From: JAAKFL01 sp964629645
GTDB lineage: Bacteria > Chlamydiota > Chlamydiia > Chlamydiales > SLFE01
Direction: 5' to 3'
DNA length: 43,905 nucleotides
Assembly (NCBI GenBank): GCA_964629645.1
Contig: CAZVSU010000010.1
Coordinates: 1 to 43,905, forward strand
Part shown: positions 31,676-40,664 of the stretch, one piece after another
Position numbering within the stretch: position 1 is the first letter of the stretch
How the letters are laid out: each line of letters opens with the position of its first letter
Program-made: the position numbers and the translations under genes
Notes under the pieces: model-generated
Told to the model about the DNA's origin: nothing
Seen by the model: the letters and a program-made list of their open reading frames with translations, nothing else
The model's database searches: none

Positions 31676-32077
31676 TTACGCTCGACGTCGTTTTCTTGGA
31701 CGGCACCCGTTATGCGGTACAGGTGTCACATCTTCAATTTCCGTAATAATGATGCCAGCGGCTTGTACGCCTCGAACGGCTGATTCGCGACCAGCTCCGG
31801 GTCCGTTTAATTTAACTTTCGCTTCTTTCATTCCCATTGACATGGCATCGCGCGAAGCATTTAGAGCTGCGACATTGCCGGCATACGCAGAAGATTTTTT
31901 CGAATGTTTAAAACCGGCTTTACCCGCAGACGACCAAGAGACCACATGACCCGCCATGTCAGTGATCGTGACCACTGTGTTGTTGAATGTCGCTTGTACA
32001 TGAACAACGCCGTTAGGGACATGGCGCCCTTTTGCTTTGCGGGCAGGCTTTTTGTCAGAACTAGATTTCGCAGTCAC
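31676..32077 (-). CDS. rpsK: 30S ribosomal protein S11
   Basis: The 133-residue protein holds GVVHVQATFNNTVVTITDMAG and ends CRPRKRRRA, the conserved S11 features. It lies on the platform of the small subunit. The start is GTG with GGAG seven bases upstream, 11 bases after rpsM. Confidence 0.97.
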   Translation of the reverse strand: MTAKSSSDKKPARKAKGRHVPNGVVHVQATFNNTVVTITDMAGHVVSWSSAGKAGFKHSKKSSAYAGNVAALNASRDAMSMGMKEAKVKLNGPGAGRESAVRGVQAAGIIITEIEDVTPVPHNGCRPRKRRRA

Positions 32078-32088
32078 TCTTTTACTCC

Positions 32089-32457
32089 CTATTTCTTCTT
32101 ATTCGCCACCGTTTTGCGGCGACCTTTACGTGTTCTTGAATTTGTTCGGGTACGTTGTCCACGAACCGGCAGTCCTAATCTATGCCTTAATCCCCTGTAG
32201 GAATTGATGCCAATTAATCTTTTGATATCGTTTTGGGTTTGACGTCTTAGGTCTCCTTCAACAGTATACTCAGATTGTAAAGTCGCATTTAGCTTGGCAG
32301 TTTCATCCTGTGTCAGCTCTTTGGCCTTTTTTGCTGGGTCAATACCGAGTTGATTCAGCACGTTTTGCGCAAGATGGCGTCCTATTCCATAGATGTAGGT
32401 CAAACTGATCTCTAATCTTTTGTTGTCCGGTATATCGACACCGATAACTCTAGGCAT
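32089..32457 (-). CDS. rpsM: 30S ribosomal protein S13
   Basis: The 122-residue protein starts MPRVIGVDIPDNKRLEISLT and has the helix-two-turn-helix and the basic tail GQRTRTNSRTRKGRRKTVAN. It touches tRNA and L5 at the head of the small subunit. The ATG has GGAG upstream. Genes adk, infA and rpmJ, common between secY and rpsM, are absent. Confidence 0.97.
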   Translation of the reverse strand: MPRVIGVDIPDNKRLEISLTYIYGIGRHLAQNVLNQLGIDPAKKAKELTQDETAKLNATLQSEYTVEGDLRRQTQNDIKRLIGINSYRGLRHRLGLPVRGQRTRTNSRTRKGRRKTVANKKK

Positions 32458-32530
32458 TAATGTCTCCTTATCTCTTATTTAGACCAGTAGTGTACCAAAT
32501 TTTCACTAAATGATCCAGTCAAAATTGAGG

Positions 32531-33901
32531 TTAACGACCCTTCACGCGTCCCTTTTTCATAAAACCGTCATATCGTTTCATGAGTAGGTGTGACTCGACT
32601 TGCTTCATTGTGTCAAGTACCACACCGACTAGGATGAGGAGGGCGGTCCCCCCGAAAAAATAGCTAATTGTTTGAGGAATCGTTAGTAATCTGCCGATAA
32701 TGTTAGGCAGAACCGCGATCAGAGCAAGAAACACAGCTCCAATCAGCGTGATCCTATTCATTGTCGACTCAAGGTATTCTTGAGTCGGTCGCCCTTGCCT
32801 TATGCCGGGTATGAAAGCGCCATTCTTCTTCATATCCGATGCGATCTGATCAGGGTTAAATTGCGTCGCTGTCCAAAAGTACGTAAAGAAAATGATTAGT
32901 GTGCAAAACAAAATGAGATAGGTAGACGATCCCATCGTTAAATATTGCGCAAACTGACCGATATAGGAATCGGGTGAGATAAACTTCAATATCGTTGCAG
33001 GAAACATCAAAAGGGCCGATGCAAAGATCACCGGAATGACACCCGCATAGTTGACCTTCAGAGGGATATAAGACGCACCGCCTTGCACTTCTCGCCTGCC
33101 CACAATTCTTCTGGCATGTTGTATCGGGATTCGTCGATGGCCTTGGATGACCTGTATCGTCGCGATGATCACCACAACAAAAATTGCGAGTATGAGTGCG
33201 ACTGAAGCTAACGACATTTGACCGGGTTCTTGAGAATCAAGATTCAATTGTTGTAAAATCAAACCGAAAGCGCTCGGCAATTGAGACAATATACCTATGG
33301 CGATGATCAAACTAATGCCATTGCCGATCCCTTTTTCCGTGATTTGCTCCCCTATCCACATGAGAAAGAGAACGCCTGTCGTCATCGTGACTGAGACGAC
33401 AAGATAAAAGAGCCATGGAATGCCGAAAATTTGAGGGATGAGCATTTCCGGCTCGACAATTCCTGGGCTGCTCATGTTCATCTGCAGCGCAAATCTCGCA
33501 TAGACTGTCGACTGTAAAAGAGCTAAGCCGACTGTCACGAGCCTTGTGTACTTGTTGATTTTACGCTTTCCAGCCTCTGGATTTTCTTTGACTTCCCGCT
33601 GCAATCCTGGAATCATGGCCATGAGAAGCTGAAGCATAATGCTTGCAGATATATACGGCACAACGCTGAGGGCAAAAACAGTCATTTGAGCAAAAGCGCC
33701 CCCTGAGAATATATTGACCATTTGAAATAGATTCTGCGCACCGCCCATGGCACTTTTGAAATAGTTGAGGGCAACCTCTCCGTTGATACCCGGCACGGGG
33801 ACGTAAACTCCTATACGGCACGCAACTAACATCAGCAGCGTAAAGGAAATCTTGGCGCGCAGTTCCGGAATTGAAAAGACTCTTTTGATTGCTTCTATCA
33901 T
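32531..33901 (-). CDS. secY: Preprotein translocase subunit SecY
   Basis: The 456-residue membrane protein shows ten predicted membrane segments (for example VALILAIFVVVIIATIQVI, SYFFGGTALLILVGVVLD) and conserved loops (GIGNGISLIIAIGIL; RRIPIQHARRIVGRR; SDMKKNGAFIPGIRQG). With SecE and SecG it forms the Sec channel. Placed between rplO and rpsM as in other bacteria. Confidence 0.97.
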   Translation of the reverse strand: MIEAIKRVFSIPELRAKISFTLLMLVACRIGVYVPVPGINGEVALNYFKSAMGGAQNLFQMVNIFSGGAFAQMTVFALSVVPYISASIMLQLLMAMIPGLQREVKENPEAGKRKINKYTRLVTVGLALLQSTVYARFALQMNMSSPGIVEPEMLIPQIFGIPWLFYLVVSVTMTTGVLFLMWIGEQITEKGIGNGISLIIAIGILSQLPSAFGLILQQLNLDSQEPGQMSLASVALILAIFVVVIIATIQVIQGHRRIPIQHARRIVGRREVQGGASYIPLKVNYAGVIPVIFASALLMFPATILKFISPDSYIGQFAQYLTMGSSTYLILFCTLIIFFTYFWTATQFNPDQIASDMKKNGAFIPGIRQGRPTQEYLESTMNRITLIGAVFLALIAVLPNIIGRLLTIPQTISYFFGGTALLILVGVVLDTMKQVESHLLMKRYDGFMKKGRVKGR

Positions 33902-33957
33902 ATTGTTCCCATATCACCCACCGAGGGAAAGATTGACGACACTTTTTTTGCTATTGA

Positions 33958-34407
33958 TTAACCATCAACTGTAAAGGATATATTTGCATTTTGCAACTTT
34001 TCCTGAGCACCGGCTGAAATAGCAGGTAAACGGATCGTGACTTTTTTTGTGATGTCACCCTCTGCAAGTAGCTTGATTCGTCCCTCATTTCGGCATACGA
34101 TTCCTTTGTCAACAAGAGTCTCTACATTGACCTCGTCACCATCATTGAAGTGGGTCTCAATTTCGCCAAGATTCACTATTTCCCATTCCTTGCGGAATCG
34201 TGCATTACTAAAACCGCGGCTTGGGAGACGCATATGGAGACGGATTTGTCCACCTTCATAACCAAGGCGTCTTTTATAACCTGCTCTTGAACCGTCACCT
34301 TTATGGCCACGACCACAGGTTTTACCTTTGGAGCCGTTGCCACGGCCAACACGGGTTCTCTTCGTGCGTCCTCTACTACTATTTGATAAATCGGATAACG
34401 AATTCAT
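33958..34407 (-). CDS. rplO: 50S ribosomal protein L15
   Basis: The 149-residue protein starts MNSLSDLSNSSRGRTKRTRV and has the glycine-rich GRGNGSKGKTCGRGHKGDGS typical of L15. It helps 23S rRNA folding late in large subunit assembly. rpmD (L30) is missing between it and rpsE, as in chlamydiae generally. Confidence 0.97.
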   Translation of the reverse strand: MNSLSDLSNSSRGRTKRTRVGRGNGSKGKTCGRGHKGDGSRAGYKRRLGYEGGQIRLHMRLPSRGFSNARFRKEWEIVNLGEIETHFNDGDEVNVETLVDKGIVCRNEGRIKLLAEGDITKKVTIRLPAISAGAQEKLQNANISFTVDG

Positions 34408-34409
34408 AA

Positions 34410-34877
34410 TTAACGTCTCATCTCTTGTATGGCTTCTCTTGAGCTCAATGATTTAAGAGCTTTAAAAGTCGCTTTCACTTGATTGATCGGGTTGTTTCCC
34501 CCGAGATTTTTGGCCATGACATCTTTGATACCGGCCATTTCCAAAACAGACCTTACCATCGACCCTGCGATAACACCAGAGCCAACAGGGGCCGGTTTAA
34601 AGAGAACATGAACTCCGTCCCAACGAACATCGAGCTCATAAGGAATTGTCGTCCCTTCCATCTCGATTACGATTAGGTCTTGACGCGCACTTTCGCCTGC
34701 CTTCCGTATGGCATCTGTCAACTCGTTAGCTTTGGCGAAACCATAGCCAACGCGCTTTCCATCTCCGACAATCACAAGAGCTGAAAAACTAAATTTTCGG
34801 CCTCCTTTGACAACCTTTGAGCAACGGTTGATGAAAAGTACTTTTTCCTGTAAATCCTGTTCAGATTGCTTTGCCAT
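34410..34877 (-). CDS. rpsE: 30S ribosomal protein S5
   Basis: The 155-residue protein has the double-stranded RNA-binding start EKVLFINRCSKVVKGGRKFS and the C-terminal PAPVGSGVIAGSMVRSVLEM. S5 affects translational accuracy; mutations in its N-terminal loop give spectinomycin resistance elsewhere. The loop here (KVVKGGRKFSFSAL) looks wild-type. It ends two bases before rplO. Confidence 0.97.
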   Translation of the reverse strand: MAKQSEQDLQEKVLFINRCSKVVKGGRKFSFSALVIVGDGKRVGYGFAKANELTDAIRKAGESARQDLIVIEMEGTTIPYELDVRWDGVHVLFKPAPVGSGVIAGSMVRSVLEMAGIKDVMAKNLGGNNPINQVKATFKALKSLSSREAIQEMRR

Positions 34878-34891
34878 TTAACTTCCTATAC

Positions 34892-35263
34892 TTAAAATGA
34901 TACACCTTGCTCTCGTACGGCCCCGGCCAGTTCAGCAAGAATTCCATGATACTTGCTCGATCCTCGATCAAATACCAATTCGGTAATATCTTTATCTTTT
35001 GCCAAAGCTCCAATCACTTCTCCTAACTTCTTTGCCACGTCTTTGTTCTTTTTATTGAACTCTGTTCCTTTGAAGTTTTTGGAAAGTGTCGATGTTGAAC
35101 CGATCGTCACACCGTTTTCGTCATCGATCAATTGTGCGTAGAGATGTTTGTTTGACTTAACAACGCAGAGCCTCGGTTTAGCGGCAGATCCGCGAAGCTT
35201 TTTTCTAACGCGCAGAGCGCGCTTGCCTTTACGCATACGATTTTTTGCTTTTTCTTGATTCAT
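34892..35263 (-). CDS. rplR: 50S ribosomal protein L18
   Basis: The 123-residue protein has the basic arm (NRMRKGKRALRVRKKLRGSA) and the fold KPRLCVVKSNKHLYAQLIDD, ending GAVREQGVSF. It binds 5S rRNA in the central protuberance. It follows rplF by six bases. Confidence 0.96.
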   Translation of the reverse strand: MNQEKAKNRMRKGKRALRVRKKLRGSAAKPRLCVVKSNKHLYAQLIDDENGVTIGSTSTLSKNFKGTEFNKKNKDVAKKLGEVIGALAKDKDITELVFDRGSSKYHGILAELAGAVREQGVSF

Positions 35264-35269
35264 GACTGA

Positions 35270-35815
35270 TTATCCTTTAGCTGCAGCTTTACCGGCTTTC
35301 TTCCTGACATATTCATCCGCGTAGCGAATTCCTTTCCCTTTATAGGGTTCTGGAGGTCTTACAGATCTTAGGTCTGCTGAGAACTGACCGACCTGCTGTT
35401 TATCAGCACCAGACACGATCAGCGTAGTGTCTTTATCCTCAGTAGAGACAGAGATTCCATTAGGAATTTCAAGCTGCGTAGGATGAGAGTAACCAACAAG
35501 CAGATCAACCATATTCCCTTGAACTCTTGCGCGATATCCGGTCCCAATCAGCTTCAGCCTCGTTTCGTAACCTGTGGACGTGCCATGAACCATATTCGCG
35601 ATCAGAGAGCGATAGAGTCCGTGCCACTTTCTGTTTGCCTGCTTCTCGTTCTTTAATCCGACAGTCACCTGCTGATCGCTAATATCGATCGAAATAATAG
35701 GCATGACTTTAAGAGACAACTCTCCTTTGGGACCCTTAACCGAAAGCACCAGTCCATTTTGCTTGACCTCTACTCCTTTCGGAAGCGGGATGGGCATTTT
35801 TCCTTTCCGTGACAT
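35270..35815 (-). CDS. rplF: 50S ribosomal protein L6
   Basis: The 181-residue protein has the two-domain L6 pattern, with the conserved end RPPEPYKGKGIRYADEYVRK and GTGYRARVQGN in the second domain. It lies near the factor-binding site of the large subunit. Confidence 0.97.
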   Translation of the reverse strand: MSRKGKMPIPLPKGVEVKQNGLVLSVKGPKGELSLKVMPIISIDISDQQVTVGLKNEKQANRKWHGLYRSLIANMVHGTSTGYETRLKLIGTGYRARVQGNMVDLLVGYSHPTQLEIPNGISVSTEDKDTTLIVSGADKQQVGQFSADLRSVRPPEPYKGKGIRYADEYVRKKAGKAAAKG

Positions 35816-35833
35816 GACCTTAGACTCCTTATT

Positions 35834-36232
35834 CTACCAAACCAGGCAGAGAAGCTCTCCGCCAATTTTCTTTTCCATGGCCTCTGAACCCGCCATCACA
35901 CCTTGTGAGGTAGAGACAATACTTAAACCCAATCCACCAAAAAACACAGGGATTTCATGACCTTTGACATAACGACGGAGACCCGGCTTCGACACTTTTT
36001 TCAAACCACGTATCACAGGTCGCCTCGAACGCGTATACTTAAGAAAAATACGCATGGTTCCACCTGAACGATCTTGCTTAACAATGAAGTTTTCGATAAA
36101 GCCCTTCTCTTTCATAATCTCTGCAATGTTCACCTTAACTTTGCTTAAGGGGATATCGACATAGCGATGTTCGGCTTTTGTCGCGTTGCGGATCCTCGTT
36201 AAGAAATCTGCGATAGGATCGCTTTGTGTCAT
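35834..36232 (-). CDS. rpsH: 30S ribosomal protein S8
   Basis: The 132-residue protein starts MTQSDPIADFLTRIRNA and ends with the RNA-binding SIVSTSQGVMAGSEAMEKKIGGELLCLVW. An open extension to 36274 is upstream noise; ATG 36232 matches the family start. rpsN, normally before rpsH, is absent, which is a chlamydial trait. Confidence 0.97.
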   Translation of the reverse strand: MTQSDPIADFLTRIRNATKAEHRYVDIPLSKVKVNIAEIMKEKGFIENFIVKQDRSGGTMRIFLKYTRSRRPVIRGLKKVSKPGLRRYVKGHEIPVFFGGLGLSIVSTSQGVMAGSEAMEKKIGGELLCLVW

Positions 36233-36260
36233 ATCAAATGTCTCCTCAATCTCACTTGGC

Positions 36261-36818
36261 CTAGCCGGCCACAATAATTTCTAAATTCTTAAATGGCATA
36301 CCCATTTGCCGCAAAAGTTCGACGCATTCATCATCGCTTTCTGCAGTCGTCACAAAAGTGATGTTCATCCCTTTTGTTTGTTTGACCTTATCTAAATCTA
36401 ATTCAGGGAATACTGTATGATCGTTCAAGCCCAGAGTGCAATTACCCTGCTTATCGGTTCCGCGCTCAAAACCGCGGAAGTCTCGAATCCTAGGACTGAC
36501 AATATTGACAAAACGATCCATAAATTCATACATTCTGGTTCCGCGCAATGTTACTTTAACGCCGATCGGCATTCCTTCCCTCAACTTGAAGTTAGAAATG
36601 GACTTCTTGGCCCGTGTGACAACAGGTTTTTGACCAGTGATCAATGCCAATTCATTAATGGCGTCTTGAAGGGAATTTTTGTCTCTTGCAAGCTCTGCGA
36701 TACCCATGTTAATCACAATCTTCGTGAGCACAGGGATTGTCATCACATTCTCGTACCCGAACTTTTTAGTCAGTTCTGATTTGATTGACTCGTTATATCT
36801 TTTTTTTAGTCTCGACAT
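36261..36818 (-). CDS. rplE: 50S ribosomal protein L5
   Basis: The 185-residue protein starts MSRLKKRYNESIKSELTKKF, as other chlamydial L5 proteins do, and has TGQKPVVTRAKKSISNFKLR and SPRIRDFRGFERG. It binds 5S rRNA and P-site tRNA. An ATG four codons upstream (36830) overlaps the rplX stop and could be used instead, but the homologues favour 36818. Confidence 0.95.
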   Translation of the reverse strand: MSRLKKRYNESIKSELTKKFGYENVMTIPVLTKIVINMGIAELARDKNSLQDAINELALITGQKPVVTRAKKSISNFKLREGMPIGVKVTLRGTRMYEFMDRFVNIVSPRIRDFRGFERGTDKQGNCTLGLNDHTVFPELDLDKVKQTKGMNITFVTTAESDDECVELLRQMGMPFKNLEIIVAG

Positions 36819-36826
36819 ACTACCAC

Positions 36827-37186
36827 TCATTTCGCTTTTTTCAGTGACCGATGGGTCACCTCTTTGCCATCCTTAATATAATACAGGAACTTCTCACCGT
36901 TATCATCAACTTTAACTTTCAGCTTGACCGCATTCCCCTCACTATCGCAAATCTGTACGTTGGATATGTGGATGGGACGCTCGATATCGATGATGCTTCC
37001 TTGGGGATTTTCCTGTGTTGGACGAACGTGCTTTTTCCTTAGGTTGACACCCTGAACCAAGACGCGGTCATTATCCATGCACTTGAGAACAGATCCTGTC
37101 TGTCCTTTGCTGTTGCCCGCAATCACAATAACCTGATCGCCTCTTCGAATCTTTCGACATCTGTTGTTTGATGTTAATTTTTTCAT
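36827..37186 (-). CDS. rplX: 50S ribosomal protein L24
   Basis: The 119-residue protein has the KOW motif (RRGDQVIVIAGNSKGQTGSV) and the L24 tail GVNLRKKHVRPTQENPQGSI. It starts large subunit assembly. The tail GEKFLYYIKDGKEVTHRSLK is longer than in E. coli, as in chlamydiae. Its stop overlaps a possible rplE start. Confidence 0.96.
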   Translation of the reverse strand: MKKLTSNNRCRKIRRGDQVIVIAGNSKGQTGSVLKCMDNDRVLVQGVNLRKKHVRPTQENPQGSIIDIERPIHISNVQICDSEGNAVKLKVKVDDNGEKFLYYIKDGKEVTHRSLKKAK

Positions 37187-37205
37187 TTTTGATTCACCTC
37201 TATGC

Positions 37206-37574
37206 TTAGATCACTTCCGGGGCCAACGAACATATCTTGAGGAAGCCGTGATCGCGCACTTCTCTCGCAACAGGGCCGAAGATACGAGTCCCTTTAGGTT
37301 CTTTTTTGTCGTCGATGATGACACCGCAGTTATTATCAAACCGCAAAATTGAACCATCGTCGCGACGGATCGAACTTTTCGTTCGAACGATCACAACTTT
37401 GACGACGTCTCCTTTCTTGACATTGCTGTTAGGAAGGGCTTCTTTCACGGAGCAAACAATAATGTCACCAACATTTGCATAGCGTCTTTTCGAACCACCA
37501 AGAACCTTGATGACTTTCGCCTTTTTGGCTCCTGAATTGTCAACGATGTCTAATTGACTTTCTGATTCCAGCAT
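37206..37574 (-). CDS. rplN: 50S ribosomal protein L14
   Basis: The 122-residue protein is a full L14: ESQLDIVDNSGAKKAKVIKV, IRRDDGSILRFDNNCGVIID, GTRIFGPVAREVRDHGFLKI. It contacts L19 and the 16S rRNA bridge B8. It lies 20 bases after rpsQ. Confidence 0.97.
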   Translation of the reverse strand: MLESESQLDIVDNSGAKKAKVIKVLGGSKRRYANVGDIIVCSVKEALPNSNVKKGDVVKVVIVRTKSSIRRDDGSILRFDNNCGVIIDDKKEPKGTRIFGPVAREVRDHGFLKICSLAPEVI

Positions 37575-37594
37575 TTTGCATTCCTTTTAATCGT

Positions 37595-37849
37595 TTAAAC
37601 TTCCGCTTTTCCTACGACACGCCAGCTTTTCAATTTTGAAAGCGGCCTTGTCTCCATAATGGTCACTTTGTCGCCCACGCTCAGCGAATCATCAGCATGC
37701 GCAAGAAATATTTTTTTCCTTCGTACTACTTTTCCATAAAGCTTGTGACGCTCTTTTGTGGTCACTTCAACTTTTACGGTTTTTTGCATCTTGTTCGAGA
37801 CAACAACGCCCTCTCGAACTTTTCTTGGATTTCTCTGAACGTCTTCCAT
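37595..37849 (-). CDS. rpsQ: 30S ribosomal protein S17
   Basis: The 84-residue protein has GVVVSNKMQKTVKVEVTTKE and KLYGKVVRRKKIFLAHADDS, the S17 core. The ATG at 37849 (MEDVQRNPRK) adjoins a run of 10 Ns (37850-37859), so any earlier start and the ribosome site are hidden. It primes 16S rRNA folding. Confidence 0.94.
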   Translation of the reverse strand: MEDVQRNPRKVREGVVVSNKMQKTVKVEVTTKERHKLYGKVVRRKKIFLAHADDSLSVGDKVTIMETRPLSKLKSWRVVGKAEV

Positions 37850-37859
37850 NNNNNNNNNN
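37850..37859. other. Assembly gap (10 Ns)
   Basis: Ten unknown bases lie between the rpmC stop and the rpsQ start. The number is a placeholder, so the real length is unknown. Confidence 0.99.
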
Positions 37860-37868
37860 ATCACTTCC

Positions 37869-38063
37869 TCACACTCGTTTCTTTTCGTTAATGACCGTCT
37901 GTAGCCGCGCTATGTGGCGTCTGAACTCTTTGGCCTTGTGAGGCTGATCGGGTTTTTCGAGCAGTGCGCTATTTTTGAACACATACAACTGGTGCATACA
38001 GTCCTGAAGCATGAGCTCTAACTCTTCGGTCGATTGATCTCTCAATTCTTTCGCTTTCAACAT
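37869..38063 (-). CDS. rpmC: 50S ribosomal protein L29
   Basis: The 64-residue helical protein (MLKAKELRDQSTEELELMLQ ... EFRRHIARLQTVINEKKRV) matches the L29 hairpin of two helices. It sits by the nascent chain exit and binds trigger factor and SRP with L23. Ten bases after rplP. Confidence 0.95.
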   Translation of the reverse strand: MLKAKELRDQSTEELELMLQDCMHQLYVFKNSALLEKPDQPHKAKEFRRHIARLQTVINEKKRV

Positions 38064-38072
38064 AACTTACCT

Positions 38073-38492
38073 CTATACCTCTTCCATTCGCTCGACGAAG
38101 CGTGTTTTCAGGGGCAACTTGGCAGAAGCCCTTCGCATTGCTTCCTGTGCGAGTTCTTTTGGAACGTCTGCAACCTCAAATAATATGCGACCGGGTCTGA
38201 CGACCACGACATAATGATCAACGCCGCCTTTACCTTTACCCATCCTCACTTCTGCGGGCTTCTTCGTGACAGGCTTGTCTGGAAAAATCCGAATCCACAC
38301 TTTGCCACGACGCTGGAGATATCGATTGATCGCCACACGTGCTGCTTCAATCTGTTTATCGGTAATCCAACCGCGGTCGAGGACCTGAATTCCGAATTCA
38401 CCAAAATGGACAAACTGGCACGATTGGGAAAGTCCTTTATGCTGGCCCTTCTGTTGCTTTCGATATTTCGTTTTTTTAGGCATCAATGGCAT
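38073..38492 (-). CDS. rplP: 50S ribosomal protein L16
   Basis: The 139-residue protein starts MPLMPKKTKYRKQQKGQHKG and has GKGKGGVDHYVVVVRPGRIL near the A-site finger contact. L16 lies close to the peptidyl transferase centre. The start at the first ATG is close to the family's usual MLMPKRTK start; a second ATG (38483) is possible. Confidence 0.96.
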   Translation of the reverse strand: MPLMPKKTKYRKQQKGQHKGLSQSCQFVHFGEFGIQVLDRGWITDKQIEAARVAINRYLQRRGKVWIRIFPDKPVTKKPAEVRMGKGKGGVDHYVVVVRPGRILFEVADVPKELAQEAMRRASAKLPLKTRFVERMEEV

Positions 38493-38495
38493 GGA

Positions 38496-39143
38496 TCACA
38501 CTGCCCCTTTAGTTGTTCGTTTCATTTCTCCACGGTGAATCCAGACTTTTACTCCAAGACTACCGTACGGTGTTTCTGCACGCGATGTCGCGTAATCAAT
38601 ATCTGCCCTTAACGTATGAAGAGGAATGCTACCTTCCTTATACCATTCGGTACGGGCAATCTCAGCGCCTCCGAGACGCCCTGAAACCTGAACCTTAATT
38701 CCCTTAGCACCTGCATCCATTGCACTTTGCAGAGCACTTTTCATTGCCTTTCTAAACGAAACGCGGCGCGATAACTGATTCGCAATGCGATCGCCAACGA
38801 TTTTAGCATCGTTATCGGGTCTTTTGATCTCTTCAACTTCGACAAACACTTCTTTACCGGTCAACTTTGACAACTTCGCTTTCAGCTGTTCGATCTCACT
38901 GCCCTTTTTACCGATCACTAGCCCTGGTCTTGAAGTAGAAATAATGACTTCGACTTTCTCGCTCATTCGGCGAATTTTGATACCCGATGTGCCATTGCAT
39001 GCCGGCAATGAGAGCAAGAAGTCTCTGATTTTTTTATCTTCAACCAAATGGCGGCCAAATTCCTGTTTGTTTGCGTACCATTTTGAGTCCCAGTCTTCAC
39101 GTAATTTAAGCCTCAGACCCTTTGGATTCGTTTTCTGCCCCAT
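38496..39143 (-). CDS. rpsC: 30S ribosomal protein S3
   Basis: The 215-residue protein has the KH domain with RPGLVIGKKGSEIEQLKAKL and the C-terminal GAEIARTEWYKEGSIPLHTL. It lies at the mRNA entry tunnel and has helicase function with S4 and S5. It follows rplV by two bases. Confidence 0.97.
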   Translation of the reverse strand: MGQKTNPKGLRLKLREDWDSKWYANKQEFGRHLVEDKKIRDFLLSLPACNGTSGIKIRRMSEKVEVIISTSRPGLVIGKKGSEIEQLKAKLSKLTGKEVFVEVEEIKRPDNDAKIVGDRIANQLSRRVSFRKAMKSALQSAMDAGAKGIKVQVSGRLGGAEIARTEWYKEGSIPLHTLRADIDYATSRAETPYGSLGVKVWIHRGEMKRTTKGAV

Positions 39144-39145
39144 GT

Positions 39146-39484
39146 TTACTCCTTCTCTCCCACAACCACCGTAAAGTGCGAGGTGCGCTTTATCACGGGG
39201 TGGCTGCCGCCTTTGTTCTTTGGTTTTGCCCGCTTCATACGGGAGCCTTCATCAATACGAACCTCCAAAACTGAGAGGCTGTCTCGATTTAAATCGAGAT
39301 TGTTTTCTGCATTTGCGACAGCGCTGTCTAATGTCTTTTTCAAGAGCGGCCCTGCCTTTGTGTGGCTGTAACGTAGTTGCAATGAGGCTTCAGTGACAGT
39401 TAGGCCACGGATCTCGTCAGCCACAAGTCTCGCCTTGCGGGGACTAATCCGGACATATTTTGACTTTGCTTGGGCTGTTGCCAT
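39146..39484 (-). CDS. rplV: 50S ribosomal protein L22
   Basis: The 112-residue protein has SKYVRISPRKARLVADEIRG and the beta-hairpin region EGSRMKRAKPKNKGGSHPVI, which lines the exit tunnel near the macrolide site. No tunnel deletion typical of macrolide resistance is apparent. Confidence 0.97.
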   Translation of the reverse strand: MATAQAKSKYVRISPRKARLVADEIRGLTVTEASLQLRYSHTKAGPLLKKTLDSAVANAENNLDLNRDSLSVLEVRIDEGSRMKRAKPKNKGGSHPVIKRTSHFTVVVGEKE

Positions 39485-39499
39485 GAGCGTTTTCCTTTC

Positions 39500-39760
39500 T
39501 TACTTTTTCGGGTGACCTTTAAATGTACGCGTCGGTGCAAATTCACCGAGGCGATGGCCCACCATATTTTCAGATACAAATACTGTTAAAAACTTTCGTC
39601 CGTTGTGGACTTCAAATGTTAATCCTACAAATTCAGGAACAATCATAGATCGTCTTGACCACGTTTTGATTGGATCACTCGAACTTGTCTGTCTGGCCTT
39701 CATCACCTTATTCATAAGATGGTGATCCACAAATGGACCTTTTTTTAATGATCTTGCCAT
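39500..39760 (-). CDS. rpsS: 30S ribosomal protein S19
   Basis: The 86-residue protein starts MARSLKKGPFVDHHLMNKVM and ends GEFAPTRTFKGHPKK, both diagnostic for S19. It forms a complex with S13 in the head of the small subunit. Confidence 0.97.
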   Translation of the reverse strand: MARSLKKGPFVDHHLMNKVMKARQTSSSDPIKTWSRRSMIVPEFVGLTFEVHNGRKFLTVFVSENMVGHRLGEFAPTRTFKGHPKK

Positions 39761-39772
39761 AACCCTACTTCG

Positions 39773-40648
39773 TTATTTTCTCTTCTTACGTGCTTTCACA
39801 ACGTGTTTTGTCGACTTTTTATTGGACCTTGTTTTCACGCCCACATATGTCGCCCATGGTGTTTGCGGAATATTTCCCTTACTCTTACCTTCACCACCGC
39901 CGTGCGGATGATCAACTGGATTCATCACAACTCCTCGAACTGTTGGTCGAACCCCTTTCCAGCGATTTCGACCCGCTTTTCCTTCAACGCGAAGGCTGTT
40001 TTCAGGATTAGACACAGCACCGAAAGTGGCTCGGCAACTCACATTAACAAGTCTCACTTCTCCAGAGGGCAATCGCACCGTGGCCGTTTGACCGCTCCTT
40101 GCCATAAGCTGAGCAAAGAGACCAGCCGATCTTACAAGAGCCCCTCCTCTCCCTGGGACAAGTTCAATGTTATGAATAATTGAGCCAAGAGGCATATCTT
40201 TCAGCATCATCGCACATCCGACCGCGTAAGGAGGTTGGGAACCTGAGTGGACGATATCTCCGCGTTTCAAACCTTGAGGAGCAATAATGTAGCGTTTTTC
40301 ACCATCAGCGTAATTTAAGAGAGCGATGTAGGATGAGCGGTTCGGATCATACTCGATCGAGGCAACTTTTGCCGGTATGTCCAATTTATCTCTCTTAAAG
40401 TCGATGATTCTATATTTACGCTTGTGACCTCCACCTTTATGACGGCACGTAATATGACCTTTGTTGTTGCGACCATTCGTGCGCTTCTTAGGCAGGAGGA
40501 GCGATTTAGTCGGCTTTACACGCTTTCGGCGCTTTTGCTGTCCTGCTTTCTTCTGCTTTTCTGCATCATCGGCGAGGGTCAGCTTCTCGTGAGCCGGAAG
40601 AATGGTTTGTCTTAAGCTCGGAGTAATCGGTCGAAATTTCTTTAACAT
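39773..40648 (-). CDS. rplB: 50S ribosomal protein L2
   Basis: The 291-residue protein has NNKGHITCRHKGGGHKRKYR and the essential VDHPHGGGEGK segment with the conserved His. It is required for subunit joining and tRNA binding. It is slightly longer than typical at the N-terminus (LADDAEKQKKAGQQKRRKRV insertion). Confidence 0.97.
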   Translation of the reverse strand: MLKKFRPITPSLRQTILPAHEKLTLADDAEKQKKAGQQKRRKRVKPTKSLLLPKKRTNGRNNKGHITCRHKGGGHKRKYRIIDFKRDKLDIPAKVASIEYDPNRSSYIALLNYADGEKRYIIAPQGLKRGDIVHSGSQPPYAVGCAMMLKDMPLGSIIHNIELVPGRGGALVRSAGLFAQLMARSGQTATVRLPSGEVRLVNVSCRATFGAVSNPENSLRVEGKAGRNRWKGVRPTVRGVVMNPVDHPHGGGEGKSKGNIPQTPWATYVGVKTRSNKKSTKHVVKARKKRK

Positions 40649-40664
40649 GTCTCTTTAGGCTCCT